Numbered from the stretch's first letter, positions 1 to 8,387 are shown. The stretch: DNA of 64,000 nucleotides from Acidobacteriota bacterium (GCA_029776225.1 JAKOTR010000053.1:496001-560000); one strand, 5' to 3'. Notes: a model not told the origin generated them from the sequence alone. Numbers and translations are program-made.

Positions 1-128
1 TTGTCGGTTTCGATCTCGGCGATCAGTTCGCCGGCCTCTACGGTATCGCCGGCCCGCTTCACCCAACGTCCAAGCAGGCATTGCTCGACCGTGTTGCCGA
101 GCTTCGGCATTTCAACTGGTGTAGCCAT
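1..128 (-). CDS. Lipoyl-domain protein, probable E2 subunit of a 2-oxoacid dehydrogenase complex (5' part only)
   Basis: The frame starts at ATG 128 and runs off the left edge after 42 residues. It begins MATPVEMPKLGNTVEQ, and the visible part ends ETDK. This is the start of a biotinyl/lipoyl domain, and the lysine of the ETDK turn is the usual lipoylation site. Such domains open the dihydrolipoamide acyltransferase (E2) of pyruvate, branched-chain or acetoin dehydrogenase complexes, which carry acyl groups between E1 and E3. The peripheral-subunit-binding and catalytic domains lie outside the window, so the substrate cannot be decided. It lies 99 bp downstream of the transaldolase gene on the same strand. 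A stand-alone lipoyl carrier is a less likely alternative. Confidence 0.75.
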   Translation of the reverse strand, partial: MATPVEMPKLGNTVEQCLLGRWVKRAGDTVEAGELIAEIETD

Positions 129-227
129 CTCGCTCCGTTGAAGACACGTCCGGTTTTCGGGAACAGCGCGTTGCCCTGCTCTTGTAGCCGGCCTCGAAGA
201 TTTGCGCAGTCCGGCCGGCCATCCCCC

Positions 228-1259
228 TTACATGCTCTCCAGCTGTTTCCAGCCGACCTCGCAGAATTGAGAAAGCGTCCGCTGGGTGGCTCCGTAGCTA
301 ATGAACTCCTCGGGTTTCATTCCGTCAGGCTCGTAGGCGCGCACGAACTCGCGCATGCGGCTCAGCTTCTGGATAACCTCGGCTGGCACCTCGCGGTCGA
401 TCCTCTCCTCGCGCGGGAGGTCCCGGGAGACGAATGGTCCCTGCATCGTGGGGTGGATCGACATGACCAGGTCCGCGCCCGCGAGCTCAGTAAGGTGATA
501 CTCACCCCGAAGCGCTGCGATCAACAGAACGGCCTCGTACCCGCGCTCCTGATAGATCTTGTAAGCGCGCTTGGTGACCGCCAGACCGGCTTGACGGATG
601 TCCGACTCCTCGATGCCCGGGTAGCTATCGCGCGCCACCTCCCGCAGATAGTCGTCCAGGCGCCCGATCATGATCACCGCGAAGCACTTGCCCGGCTCGA
701 TGCCTTTCTCCTTCGCCCGGGCGATCCCTTTGCGATGGCGCTCGGCGACCGCCACGACTTGCGGCACCGTGAAACTCACCGTGGCGGTGGTGGTGATGCC
801 CTCGGCGACGCAGTCCTCCAGCACGTCAAGACCGGCGGCGGTGACCGGAAGCTTCACCGCAATGTTCGGCGCCCAGGAGTGGAACCGCCTCGCCATCGGC
901 AGCATGCAGTCCCGCTCTCCAGCGCGTGCCGGGTTCACCTGCGCGCAGACGTACCCCATCTTGCCGCCGCTCCGCTCATACTCGGGAAGCAGCTTTTTCG
1001 CCGCGGCGGTCACGACTCCGCGCATCAGCGCTTCTGCCTTCTGCTCCGGCGGGAGCTTCTGCCCGAGCACTTCCGCGATATGATCGCCCCACGCGGCTTT
1101 GTTCTTTGCCAGAGTCGTATTCGTCAGAAATGGATTGGTGGTTACTCCGACCGCGCCGCGCTCGAGCCCAAGGTCGAGTTCAGCCGGGTCCGCCGAGTCG
1201 TGCCACCATTTCGTCTTGGTGTTGGTGATCACCCAGTTGAGATAAGTGCCGTTCTGCAT
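228..1259 (-). CDS. tal: Transaldolase
   Basis: This 343-residue protein fits the transaldolase family, which moves a dihydroxyacetone unit between sugar phosphates in the cytosolic non-oxidative pentose phosphate pathway. Seen directly: an early GVTTNPFLTN segment matching the TTNP barrel motif, and NIAVKLPVTAAGLDVL, whose lysine (K136) is the expected Schiff-base residue. Later come TTATVSFTVPQ and a C-terminal barrel with MSIHPTMQ. Length is typical of the longer bacterial forms. The ATG at 1259 starts a conserved-looking N-terminus. It lies 140 bp downstream of the anion transporter gene and upstream of the lipoyl E2 gene, all on the minus strand, so a shared central-carbon transcript is possible but not shown. 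Confidence 0.85.
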   Translation of the reverse strand: MQNGTYLNWVITNTKTKWWHDSADPAELDLGLERGAVGVTTNPFLTNTTLAKNKAAWGDHIAEVLGQKLPPEQKAEALMRGVVTAAAKKLLPEYERSGGKMGYVCAQVNPARAGERDCMLPMARRFHSWAPNIAVKLPVTAAGLDVLEDCVAEGITTTATVSFTVPQVVAVAERHRKGIARAKEKGIEPGKCFAVIMIGRLDDYLREVARDSYPGIEESDIRQAGLAVTKRAYKIYQERGYEAVLLIAALRGEYHLTELAGADLVMSIHPTMQGPFVSRDLPREERIDREVPAEVIQKLSRMREFVRAYEPDGMKPEEFISYGATQRTLSQFCEVGWKQLESM

Positions 1260-1399
1260 GACTCTCCTTCCGGTCTGGCCAAGACTATATAGTACTGCAT
1301 GCTAGTCTGTTCACGCCGCGTTTCGTACGGGTTGTCCCGTATTCTGGACAACCGTTGCCCCTTGCGGCGGGTTTTCGCCTGTATCCCATGTAATTTTCA

Positions 1400-2806
1400 T
1401 CACCACAGCCCGATCACCTTCCACCAGAGGAAACCAACGGAGCTCCAAATCGCCAGGTTCAACACCGAGACGGCGGCGCCCACTTTCCACCAGCGGCCGA
1501 GCGTGACGTACTCCTGAGCGAAGAACATTGGCGCGGGCGTGGTGCCGTAGTTTGTCAGCCCCGCAGCAAGATTGGCGAAGCAGGCGAACGCGAACACCAC
1601 CAGCCCCACCGGCGCGCCCATGGCAATCAGCACTCCCACAAACGGCGTGAACATCGAGAGTACGTGCGCCGTAATACTTGCGAAGCCGTAGTGCGCATAG
1701 AAATAGACGAGCAGCGCGATCGCCAGTAGCAAAGGCCAGCCTAGATGGCCGAACTGCGCCGCCACCGCTCCGGCGAACTCCCGGGTGATGCCGGCGTCGT
1801 TCAGCGCCTTGCCGAGCATCAGCAGGCCGCCGTACCAGACGAACACATCCCAGGCGTTCCTCTCGTTCTTGACGTCTTCCCAGGTCAGCACGGAGGAAAC
1901 GAGCAGCGCCGCCGCGCCGAGCAACGCCGTGATCGTGATGTCGATCCCGTGCAGCGGAGTCGTCGCCCAACCGGCGCAGACCGAGAAAAACACCGCAAGC
2001 ACGATTTTCTCCGGCGTCTTCATCGGTCCCATCGCCTCGAGCTCCTTGGCGGCGAAGGCCGCCGCCTCCGGAGTGCGGCGGATCTCCGGCGGGTTCAGGC
2101 GATAGACAACCAGCGGCGCCAGCAGCAGCGAACAAAGGCCCGGGACGCTGCCCGCGAGGAACCAGCTCGTCCAGGTGATCGGGAAGTTGAAAGAGTGAGC
2201 GGCGATCTGCGCGGCGAGTGGGTTGCTCGCCTGCCCGGTGAGAAAGATGGCCGAGGTGATACAGACGTTCTGGTAGATCGCGGCCATCAGGAACGAACCC
2301 AGAAGGCCGGCGGTCGCGCCGGGCTTGGAGCCGTACACCTCGCACAGCGAGCGCAGGATGGGCAGGGTCACGCCGCCGGAGCGCGCGGCGTTGGAGGGTA
2401 TGACGGTCGACAGCGACACATCCGAAAACGTCAGCGCGTAGCAGATGCCGAGCGAAGTGCCGCCCACCATGCGCACGAAAAGCAGCGCGATGCGGCGCGC
2501 CAGCCCCGTCTTGATCAGCGCCCGCGCGATGAAGAACGCCGCCAGCACCAGCCAGGCCGTCGGGTCGCCGTAGCCGCCCAGCGCCTGCGCCGGAGTCAGC
2601 CCGCCGAAGACCGACGCCAGCGTCACCGCAACCAGCACCACCGCCCCGCCGGGCAACGGCTGCGCGACCAAGCCGGCCACGGCGCCCACGAAGATTCCCA
2701 GCAGCCGCCAGCCCTCCGGTTTGATCGCCTCGGGACGCGGCGCGACGAAGATGATGCCGGCGGCCAGAAGAATCGGAATGGCGGCGCTCCAGGCGCGGCG
2801 GGACAT
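1400..2806 (-). CDS. DASS-family (SLC13-like) dicarboxylate/anion transporter
   Basis: This 468-residue polytopic membrane protein has about 11-13 hydrophobic segments. It matches the divalent anion:Na+ symporter family (CitT, YbhI, plastid 2-oxoglutarate/malate translocator-like). Family-type signals are the two hairpin regions with SNA and NYGT turns: VIPSNAARSGG near residues 136-146 and LTNYGTTPAPMFFA near residues 415-428. In this family these bind the carboxylate and Na+. The likely role is uptake or exchange of C4/C5 dicarboxylates or tricarboxylates across the inner membrane. No partner subunit is needed. The substrate cannot be read from the sequence. It is followed on the same strand by transaldolase. 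Confidence 0.82.
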   Translation of the reverse strand: MSRRAWSAAIPILLAAGIIFVAPRPEAIKPEGWRLLGIFVGAVAGLVAQPLPGGAVVLVAVTLASVFGGLTPAQALGGYGDPTAWLVLAAFFIARALIKTGLARRIALLFVRMVGGTSLGICYALTFSDVSLSTVIPSNAARSGGVTLPILRSLCEVYGSKPGATAGLLGSFLMAAIYQNVCITSAIFLTGQASNPLAAQIAAHSFNFPITWTSWFLAGSVPGLCSLLLAPLVVYRLNPPEIRRTPEAAAFAAKELEAMGPMKTPEKIVLAVFFSVCAGWATTPLHGIDITITALLGAAALLVSSVLTWEDVKNERNAWDVFVWYGGLLMLGKALNDAGITREFAGAVAAQFGHLGWPLLLAIALLVYFYAHYGFASITAHVLSMFTPFVGVLIAMGAPVGLVVFAFACFANLAAGLTNYGTTPAPMFFAQEYVTLGRWWKVGAAVSVLNLAIWSSVGFLWWKVIGLW

Positions 2807-2875
2807 TGCTGGAATTTTAGCAGGAGGCCGGAGCGTGGAGCGTGGAAAGGCAGTCCGCCTTCCACAATTTACGTC

Positions 2876-3700
2876 CTAGATTTCGGGCTGCTCCACCACG
2901 CAGACGAAATGGCCCAGGACCTGGTACTCGCCGTCCTCTTCGAGTTCGAGCACCGGGTAGTCGGGGTTCAGCGGCTTCAAGCGGATCCGGGTGTGGCGCC
3001 AGCCCTCCTCGGTCACACGCTTTTCGCTCTCGTAGACTTTGACGGTAAACTCCCCGCCGGTCTCCGACACCCCGCGCCGCCACACCAGCACGCGCTTGCC
3101 CTGCCGCGATCCCGCCGGGTTGTACCGGAAGATAACCAAACTGCCGTCGGGGATTTCCGGCTCCATCGAGTGCCCGGTAACGTGAACGGCGAACATATCC
3201 CGCGTCACCCGCAAGCCAGGCGGCGCGGCCACCCAGTCCGTGGCCTCCGATTCCATATCCCGCCCGAAACCTCCGGCCGCCGCCCGCAGCGAGTAGAGCG
3301 GCACGTGGGTGACGAAAGGAATGACGGGGGCGCGTTCGCGCTCCACTCCCAGCACGTGATCCTCGTACAGGCGCTGGAGCGTGTAAGAAAAATCCCTTAC
3401 GGCGGCCACCTTGCGGTCGGTGATCCGCAAGACGTTCGAAAGGCTGTCTTCCAGCCACTCCAGCACCCGCCGCCCGCCCATCTCGCGCGCCCGCGCCGCA
3501 AGGTCTTGTTTAATGGGCTCAAGCACTTCGGCGTCCTCTGGACTGGCCAGCTCCTTTATGTCGTCGCGGAATTTCAGATACAGGTTATCGGTGGCGGGGT
3601 CGTACAGAAGAACGCCGAAACCGACGGCGGGCCGGCCGGGGAGGGCCAACTGGAGGACGGAATACTCCGCCGTCCGCGCGTCCTGGGACAGTGCTTTCAT
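2876..3700 (-). CDS. DUF3037-like N-terminal domain fused to an S24 (LexA-type) peptidase domain
   Basis: The protein has 274 residues. Residues about 125-274 form a LexA/UmuD-type S24 domain: the nucleophile serine sits in GHSMEPEIPDGSLV (about residue 177) and the catalytic lysine in FTVKVYESEK (about residue 220), the usual 40-odd residues apart. The first ~100 residues are not a helix-turn-helix. They read YSVLQLALPGRPAVGFGVLLYD followed by LYLKFRDD, resembling the DUF3037 family (uncharacterised; my assignment by eye). No Ala-Gly self-cleavage site like that of LexA is obvious. It could be a signal-responsive autoprotease or a phage-derived repressor remnant. It stands alone, 69 bp from the transporter start. 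The S24 assignment is firm; the N-terminal one is tentative. Confidence 0.72.
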   Translation of the reverse strand: MKALSQDARTAEYSVLQLALPGRPAVGFGVLLYDPATDNLYLKFRDDIKELASPEDAEVLEPIKQDLAARAREMGGRRVLEWLEDSLSNVLRITDRKVAAVRDFSYTLQRLYEDHVLGVERERAPVIPFVTHVPLYSLRAAAGGFGRDMESEATDWVAAPPGLRVTRDMFAVHVTGHSMEPEIPDGSLVIFRYNPAGSRQGKRVLVWRRGVSETGGEFTVKVYESEKRVTEEGWRHTRIRLKPLNPDYPVLELEEDGEYQVLGHFVCVVEQPEI

Positions 3701-3863
3701 TGAGCCTTATAGCTATTAAGCTATCAGCCTACTAAACCATCGGCCCTTCTGTCTGAAGTCTTTAGAAGACTCTTTCGCTTTCGCGCGAACAGCGCTCTCA
3801 GGCGGCGGTGGCGACCAGTTAGGCCCTCCTGCCCGACGAATCGCGCCCTGCTCGAGCGCGAAG

Positions 3864-4913
3864 TCACGGAGCGTACGGGTAATAGCCCCGGCGGTAGCGC
3901 AGTTTGACGCCCGGCAGGTTGACTTCCACCCGGATGGTGCGGAACTGCTTGGGAGAGTCCGTATTATCCGGGATATACCGCAAAATGTACTGCGTGGTGA
4001 CTTCGCCGGCGATGTTCGCAATCGCGTTGAACATGGAGGTCGCCAGGGCGGAGGCATAGCCGCCCGTGCCGACCCGCAGCGCGTAGTTCCCCTCGTCGGA
4101 TGGCGTCGACAGGTATCCCGAGACGTGCGAATAGACATTCTCCAGCGGGTACTCCACCCGGCCCCCGGTTTCCTGGGCCAGCCGCGTCAGCGTGGATTCG
4201 CCTTCGCTGGTGAATCCGAACGCCGAGGTGCTCACGCAGTGGATCGTCACCAGGTTGCGCTGCGCGATCTCGATGACCTCCTCCAGCGTGTACCTGCTCG
4301 CATTATCGTGGCCGTCGCCGATGATCACCAGCACGCGCCGCGGTTCGATCGGCTCGCCCTGCACGAGATTGTGCCGCGTGAGGGCGAGATGGATTCCGTC
4401 GAACAGGGCCGCCCCACCGCCCGGCTTCAGCTTGCGGATATATTCGGCAATTTTGTCGGCATCCGTGGTGGTGTTCACCGCCAGCTCGGCTTCATTCCCG
4501 TACGTCACCAGAAAGCCGCTGAACTTCCCGGTCCGGTCGTCGTCCTGGAGCAGGTTCCAGACGAGCTGCATTGCGGCTTCCTGGAAGCTCTTCCAGTGCA
4601 GGCGGGTCGCGTTGCTGATGTCGAGGATGAAGCCCACCACCACGGGCTGGTTCCGCTCGCGGTTAAAATAAACGATCTTCTGCTCCCGGCCGTCCTCGTA
4701 GATCTTGAAGTCCTTGGCCTCCAGATCGGAAACGAACTTCCCCGTCTCGTCGGTCACGGTGACCGGAACGACGACTTCGTTCACCTGGACCTGGAAAGGC
4801 GTTGCCTCGGGCCTCTGTTCGGCCGGTTTGGCCTGCGTGGGAGCCTGCGCCTGCTGGGCCAACCCAACGGACGCGGCCAGCAAGATGACGGGGAAAATCC
4901 TGCTCCGCATCAT
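3864..4913 (-). CDS. Secreted VWFA-related acidobacterial protein
   Basis: The product has about 349 residues. A signal peptide (MMRSRIFPVILLAASVGLAQ) leads into a short Ala/Pro/Gln linker. Next is the FQVQVNEVVVPVTVTDETG strand region and a von Willebrand A fold from about residue 90. This arrangement matches the VWFA-related domain family (TIGR03436) expanded in Acidobacteria. The metal site is atypical: VVVGFILDISNAT has D-x-S but N-A where the usual D-x-S-x-S has the second serine. Function is unknown; extracellular or periplasmic protein binding is the usual guess. The frame is open up to a TTG at 4919, but ATG 4913 or 4910 gives the better signal peptide. A TATAAT sits 5 bp upstream, so the mRNA may be nearly leaderless. 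Confidence 0.82.
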   Translation of the reverse strand: MMRSRIFPVILLAASVGLAQQAQAPTQAKPAEQRPEATPFQVQVNEVVVPVTVTDETGKFVSDLEAKDFKIYEDGREQKIVYFNRERNQPVVVGFILDISNATRLHWKSFQEAAMQLVWNLLQDDDRTGKFSGFLVTYGNEAELAVNTTTDADKIAEYIRKLKPGGGAALFDGIHLALTRHNLVQGEPIEPRRVLVIIGDGHDNASRYTLEEVIEIAQRNLVTIHCVSTSAFGFTSEGESTLTRLAQETGGRVEYPLENVYSHVSGYLSTPSDEGNYALRVGTGGYASALATSMFNAIANIAGEVTTQYILRYIPDNTDSPKQFRTIRVEVNLPGVKLRYRRGYYPYAP

Positions 4914-4918
4914 AGCCA

Positions 4919-4924
4919 ATTATA
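4919..4924 (-). promoter_or_regulatory. Candidate -10 box of the VWFA-related gene
   Basis: On the minus strand a perfect TATAAT ends five bases before the ATG at 4913. A start site 6-7 bp further on would fall on the ATG itself, giving a leaderless or nearly leaderless mRNA; no Shine-Dalgarno sequence is visible. The -35 region at 17-18 bp is weak (ACCACG), which keeps this tentative. Confidence 0.35.
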
Positions 4925-4972
4925 GATCGTGGGAAGCTGGCCGTGGTTTCCCGGAAATCGCCCCTCGTGGAA

Positions 4973-5012
4973 GGGGAACGGGGACCGCCCCTCTCTGCGG
5001 TCCACGTTCCCC
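4973..5012 (-). terminator. Long hairpin downstream of kdgK, terminator-like
   Basis: Positions 4973-4988 pair with 4997-5012 as a 16-bp stem with one mismatch, around an 8-base loop (CCCTCTCT). The stem is very GC-rich. It lies 27 bp past the KDG kinase stop and before the VWFA gene on the same strand, where a transcript end would fit. There is no U-tract, so it could be Rho-assisted, an mRNA-stabilising hairpin or a REP-like element. Confidence 0.45.
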
Positions 5013-5038
5013 GATTCTGTCAGACTACTGCTTTCACC

Positions 5039-6070
5039 TTATCTCTGCACCCGTCCCGAACCGCCGCCTTTCATCAGCGCCTTCACCTCGTCGACGCTGA
5101 AGCGGTTGAAGTCGCCGGGGATGGAGTGCTTCAAGCAGGACGCCGCCACCGCGAACTCCAGGGCTTCCTCGGTGCTCTCCATGTTGAGGAGTCCGTGGAT
5201 GAGTCCGCCGGCAAAGGCATCGCCGCCGCCCACGCGGTCCACAATGTGCGTGATGTCGTAACGGCGGCTGGTGTAGAAGTTCTTCCGGTCGTTCAGGCAC
5301 GCCGCCCACCCGTTGTGGGACGCGCTCTTGGATTCCCTCAGCGTGATGGCGATCTTCTGCATGTTGGGATACTCCGAGAGCACCTTTTCGGTGAGCTTCT
5401 GATACACCGAGGTGTCCAGCTTGCCCGAGTGGACGTCCACGTCGGCCTGAATTCCCAGCGCCATCTGGCAGTCCTCTTCGTTGGCGATTCCGACGTCCAC
5501 GTACTTCACCAGCTCGCGCATCACCTCGGGAGCTTTCTTTCCCCACTTCCAGAGGTTTTTCCGGTAATTGAGGTCGCAGGAAACCGTGAGGCCCATCGAG
5601 CGCGCCTTGCACACCGCTTCCATGGCCAGTTCCGCCGCGCCCTGGCTGATGGCGGGCGTGATCCCGGTGACATGGAACCAGCCGGCGTCCTCAAACGAGC
5701 TTTCCCAGTTGATGTCGCCCGGCTTGGAGAGGGCGATGGCGCTGAACTCGCGGTCGTAGACCACCTTCGAAGGCCGCTGGTTGGCGCCCGTTTCGACGAA
5801 GTAGACTCCCATGCGGCCTTTGCCGCGCACGATCTTCGACGTGTCGACGCCGAAGCCGCGAAGCTGGTAAATCACCGCGTCGCCGATCGGGTTGGAGGGC
5901 AGGACGGTGACGTAGCGGGCTGGCGTCCCAAAGTTGGCGAGCGAAACCGCCACGTTGGCCTCGCCGCCGCCGAAGGTGGCGACGAACTGAGGCGATTGCA
6001 GAAAGCGCTCGAAGCCCGGAGGCGCCAGGCGCAACATGATTTCTCCGAAAGTTACAACGGTTTTAGGCAT
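5039..6070 (-). CDS. kdgK: PfkB-family sugar kinase, probable 2-keto-3-deoxygluconate kinase
   Basis: This 343-residue ribokinase/PfkB kinase starts [19 protein letters not shown], a start seen in KDG kinases. The substrate-lid region [16 protein letters not shown] is near residues 33-48. The ATP/catalytic motif [16 protein letters not shown] places the catalytic base at D284. KDG kinase phosphorylates 2-keto-3-deoxygluconate to KDPG, the entry of uronate, pectin and alginate breakdown into the Entner-Doudoroff route; the enzyme is cytosolic. It lies 12 bp behind a secreted RidA-like gene, so the two are probably cotranscribed. Fructokinase or another PfkB specificity cannot be excluded. No KDPG aldolase gene is adjacent. 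Confidence 0.8.
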   Translation of the reverse strand: MPKTVVTFGEIMLRLAPPGFERFLQSPQFVATFGGGEANVAVSLANFGTPARYVTVLPSNPIGDAVIYQLRGFGVDTSKIVRGKGRMGVYFVETGANQRPSKVVYDREFSAIALSKPGDINWESSFEDAGWFHVTGITPAISQGAAELAMEAVCKARSMGLTVSCDLNYRKNLWKWGKKAPEVMRELVKYVDVGIANEEDCQMALGIQADVDVHSGKLDTSVYQKLTEKVLSEYPNMQKIAITLRESKSASHNGWAACLNDRKNFYTSRRYDITHIVDRVGGGDAFAGGLIHGLLNMESTEEALEFAVAASCLKHSIPGDFNRFSVDEVKALMKGGGSGRVQR

Positions 6071-6082
6071 GATAATGGGCTC

Positions 6083-7201
6083 CTAAAGAGTATCTGGTAA
6101 TACAGCAATCACATCCAGGGCAAACGACGCATCCAGCGAAGGCAGTCCCTGGAAAGCTACCATGGTGCCGGCCGGCGGCCGTTCGCGGCCGCAGAACTCC
6201 GGACGGATCTTCCGGACCAGCTCGGCAATCGAAGACGAGAGCGGGTAAATTCTCGTTACGGCGACGTGGTCGTAAGACGCGCCCTTCTGCGCCAGCGACC
6301 TCCCGAGGCGCTGGAACGCCAGCCGCGCGTCGTCATCGTCAAAGCCAAAGGCGAGCTGCGTTCCGGTGAGCGCCAGCCTCCGCCCCCCGACCAAAGCGAT
6401 CTGGGATGTATCCGAAGGACCCGCAAGCTCCGGCGGATTCACAAAAACCAGCGGTTGCGCCGGCCGCCGCCGCAGGCGCGCCACCGCCTCGCACTCCACC
6501 AGGCTCTGGAGCGGCTCGCGCGTCCGCTGGACGAAATTCAGCGCCGCTTTGGGGAACTCCGCGTGGGCGCGCTGCCGGATCGCGGTCAGCTCGTCGAGCG
6601 AACTCAGATAACAGGTAACGCACAGCACGTCCGCTGGTTCCAGCCCCGCCGCCTGCAACGCGGCGCGCATCCGCTCCACCGATTGATCGAATAGCGGCGC
6701 CAGCGGCTGGAGCGGCTTCTCGACCGAGGCGCCCTGGCCGGAGATGAAGGCAAGCCCGTGAGGGTTTACCGGGTTCCTGCTCATCGCCATGGACTCCAGC
6801 ACGACTTGCGCGCCGTCAAGCGGCAGCGCCCCGACCTGCACCACGCTCAGCGCCGGCAGCGGCAGTTTCTTGTCACTAAAAACCTCGCTCACGATGGCCT
6901 GCACGCGCCGCATGTCGCCGGTCCCGGCCACAAATGCGCGCAACCGGACGACAGTCGCCTTCTGCCTCAGCAGCCATTTGAGCGCGTCGCGCACCTGCTG
7001 GGACAACAGCCCCTTCGCGCTCAGGGGCGTCACGTGGAAGACGAGCCGGTCCGTCTCCGCCGTCACTACGGCCGGTGGATCGGGCGGCAGCTCCAGCGTC
7101 TGCGTCTCCTGTTCCTTTACCTTTTGCTTATCCGCCCATGCCGCCGGCACGGCCAGCGCGACGGAAAGCGTCAATGAGAGCAGCAGGCGGCGCATCGACA
7201 T
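6083..7201 (-). CDS. Secreted protein with two RidA/YjgF-like domains
   Basis: The product has about 372 residues. The chosen start (7201, MSMRRLLLSLTLSVALAVPAAWA) gives a clean signal peptide; an upstream start at 7264 would put a hydrophilic 21-residue extension in front. Two RidA-like repeats follow. In the first, GLAFISGQGA, the amphipathic AALQAAGLEPADVLCVTCYLSSL stretch and FPKAALNFVQ match the YjgF core. The second is more divergent. RidA proteins are normally cytosolic imine/enamine deaminases and trimeric; the conserved arginine normally found near the C-terminal core is not clearly placed here. A secreted tandem form is unusual, so the function is unknown. It is followed 12 bp later by kdgK. 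Confidence 0.7.
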   Translation of the reverse strand: MSMRRLLLSLTLSVALAVPAAWADKQKVKEQETQTLELPPDPPAVVTAETDRLVFHVTPLSAKGLLSQQVRDALKWLLRQKATVVRLRAFVAGTGDMRRVQAIVSEVFSDKKLPLPALSVVQVGALPLDGAQVVLESMAMSRNPVNPHGLAFISGQGASVEKPLQPLAPLFDQSVERMRAALQAAGLEPADVLCVTCYLSSLDELTAIRQRAHAEFPKAALNFVQRTREPLQSLVECEAVARLRRRPAQPLVFVNPPELAGPSDTSQIALVGGRRLALTGTQLAFGFDDDDARLAFQRLGRSLAQKGASYDHVAVTRIYPLSSSIAELVRKIRPEFCGRERPPAGTMVAFQGLPSLDASFALDVIAVLPDTL

Positions 7202-7306
7202 CCCGCGTTTTTTATTCAGAAGAATTGTATCAGGACCGGGGGGTCGCGATCGGTTCATACTCAAGAACGGGCCGGAATCACGGCAGCAGGCAACAGGAGG
7301 GTGGTC

Positions 7307-7986
7307 ATGACACGAACGGGACTCGCTCTCCGGGCCGCGGCGGCGCTAGGACTTCTAGCCTCGGCTCCACCACTTGCAGCCGGGTCCTTGCAGGCGCTGG
7401 CAGATCGATCGGATGCGGTTGTCGTCGGGACGGTAACGGCGGGCGCGTGGTCGGCGACTGGAGCGGCTTTCCATCTCCAGATCGAGCGCGTACTCAAAGG
7501 GACGGTCCGGCAGGGTTCTGTGTTGAGTGTCGCCTGGACTTCCAGAAGGGTACGGATCAGTTCGCCGGTCACGATTTCCGGGGAACGCGGTCTTTTCTTC
7601 CTAGCCGCGCCCGGCCCGTCCTCCTGGAGCCTGGTGCCCGTCGAAGAAGGTTATGTTCCGTTTGCAGGCACGTACTACCCGCTTCCCAAGTCCCCTGCCC
7701 CTTCCGGGGCAAGGACATTGCAAGCAGAGGCCGCCGCGCCGGTTGCCGACAGCATAGCGGCAGAACTTGCCGCGGCTGTCGATCAGTGCGGCAAGGATGG
7801 AACCTTCGAGTTGGCCTCGGGGGGTTGCTGCGCCTGGACGAAACGACCTTCCTGGCGCAGACCAGGGATTTTCTTGCCACAAGCGCCTGTGAGGCGGCGC
7901 GCGGGTTGGCTTTAGCGATGAGGCTCAAGAGAGCCGAACCCGGGGCGTTGACCGAGATCGCCGCTCACGTGGACACCCTCCCCTGA
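7307..7986 (+). pseudogene. Secreted hypothetical protein, frameshifted in a G run
   Basis: ATG 7307 has a good AGGAGGG site at 7296-7302, and a signal peptide (MTRTGLALRAAAALGLLASAPPLAAG) starts the product. The first frame is coherent to about residue 172 (FELASGG). At the G6 run 7819-7824 the coding signal jumps frame: the continuation GLLRLDETTFLAQTRDFLA ends at TGA 7986. One extra G would restore a 226-residue protein. In the first frame the sequence after the run is Arg/Pro/Trp-rich junk. Family not recognised; the middle VLKGTVRQGS segment suggests a small beta-rich domain. It could be a real pseudogene or an assembly error in a homopolymer. Confidence 0.6.
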
Positions 7987-8197
7987 TTACTCCAGACGGG
8001 GCGCAAACGATGGTATACCTGAATGCCCGGGCCGGCGCCCGTCACAGCAACGAAGATACCAGGCGCTTTTCCGCTTCCCGCAATATGCCGGGACCGGAGC
8101 TGGCTGAGTAACGCGGTGGAGCAGCGTCAAGAAGGACTTCGCCAGATAGCAGGTGCGATTGGGGGTTCCGCGAACCGTACTACAGCAGACTGCATCT

Positions 8198-8219
8198 GTA
8201 ACTCAATAGTAACTCAATA
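8198..8219 (+). promoter_or_regulatory. Tandem 11-bp direct repeat upstream of the receptor promoter
   Basis: GTAACTCAATA occurs twice back to back (8198-8208 and 8209-8219). The 11-bp period puts both copies on one face of the helix. The block ends 34 bp before the -35 box at 8254, a usual place for an activator such as an OmpR-type regulator. The regulator is not identified. Confidence 0.45.
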
Positions 8220-8253
8220 CTTAATAGGCTGTAAGACAAAAATAATTAGAGTC

Positions 8254-8282
8254 TTGATTCTCCTGAATACCCGGTATATAAT
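8254..8282 (+). promoter_or_regulatory. Sigma-70-type promoter for the TonB-dependent receptor gene
   Basis: TTGATT (8254-8259), a 17-bp spacer and a perfect TATAAT (8277-8282) form a textbook housekeeping promoter in an AT-rich island. Transcription would start near 8289 and give a leader of about 210 nt. The intact receptor at 38138 has the same -35 hexamer and the same spacer length. Confidence 0.7.
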
Positions 8283-8387
8283 CGGGCCGTCCCGGCTCCA
8301 GGGTCGGCCGAGGATCTTTCCAGGTGGTCCTGTGCGAAAAACTCAGAGGCCGGGACCGAACTCAGAGCACACATAGAATTGACCGTT

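Noticed and set aside
1745-3703. A 652-codon open frame on the plus strand opposite the DASS transporter and the S24 fusion
   Set aside because: Arg/His/Asp-rich, no fold or start signal, and fully antisense to two well-supported genes; long antisense frames are expected at this GC content.
8023-8376. A 117-codon plus-strand frame in the gap before the broken receptor
   Set aside because: It runs across the promoter and the AT-rich island, has no ribosome-binding site and no recognisable sequence.
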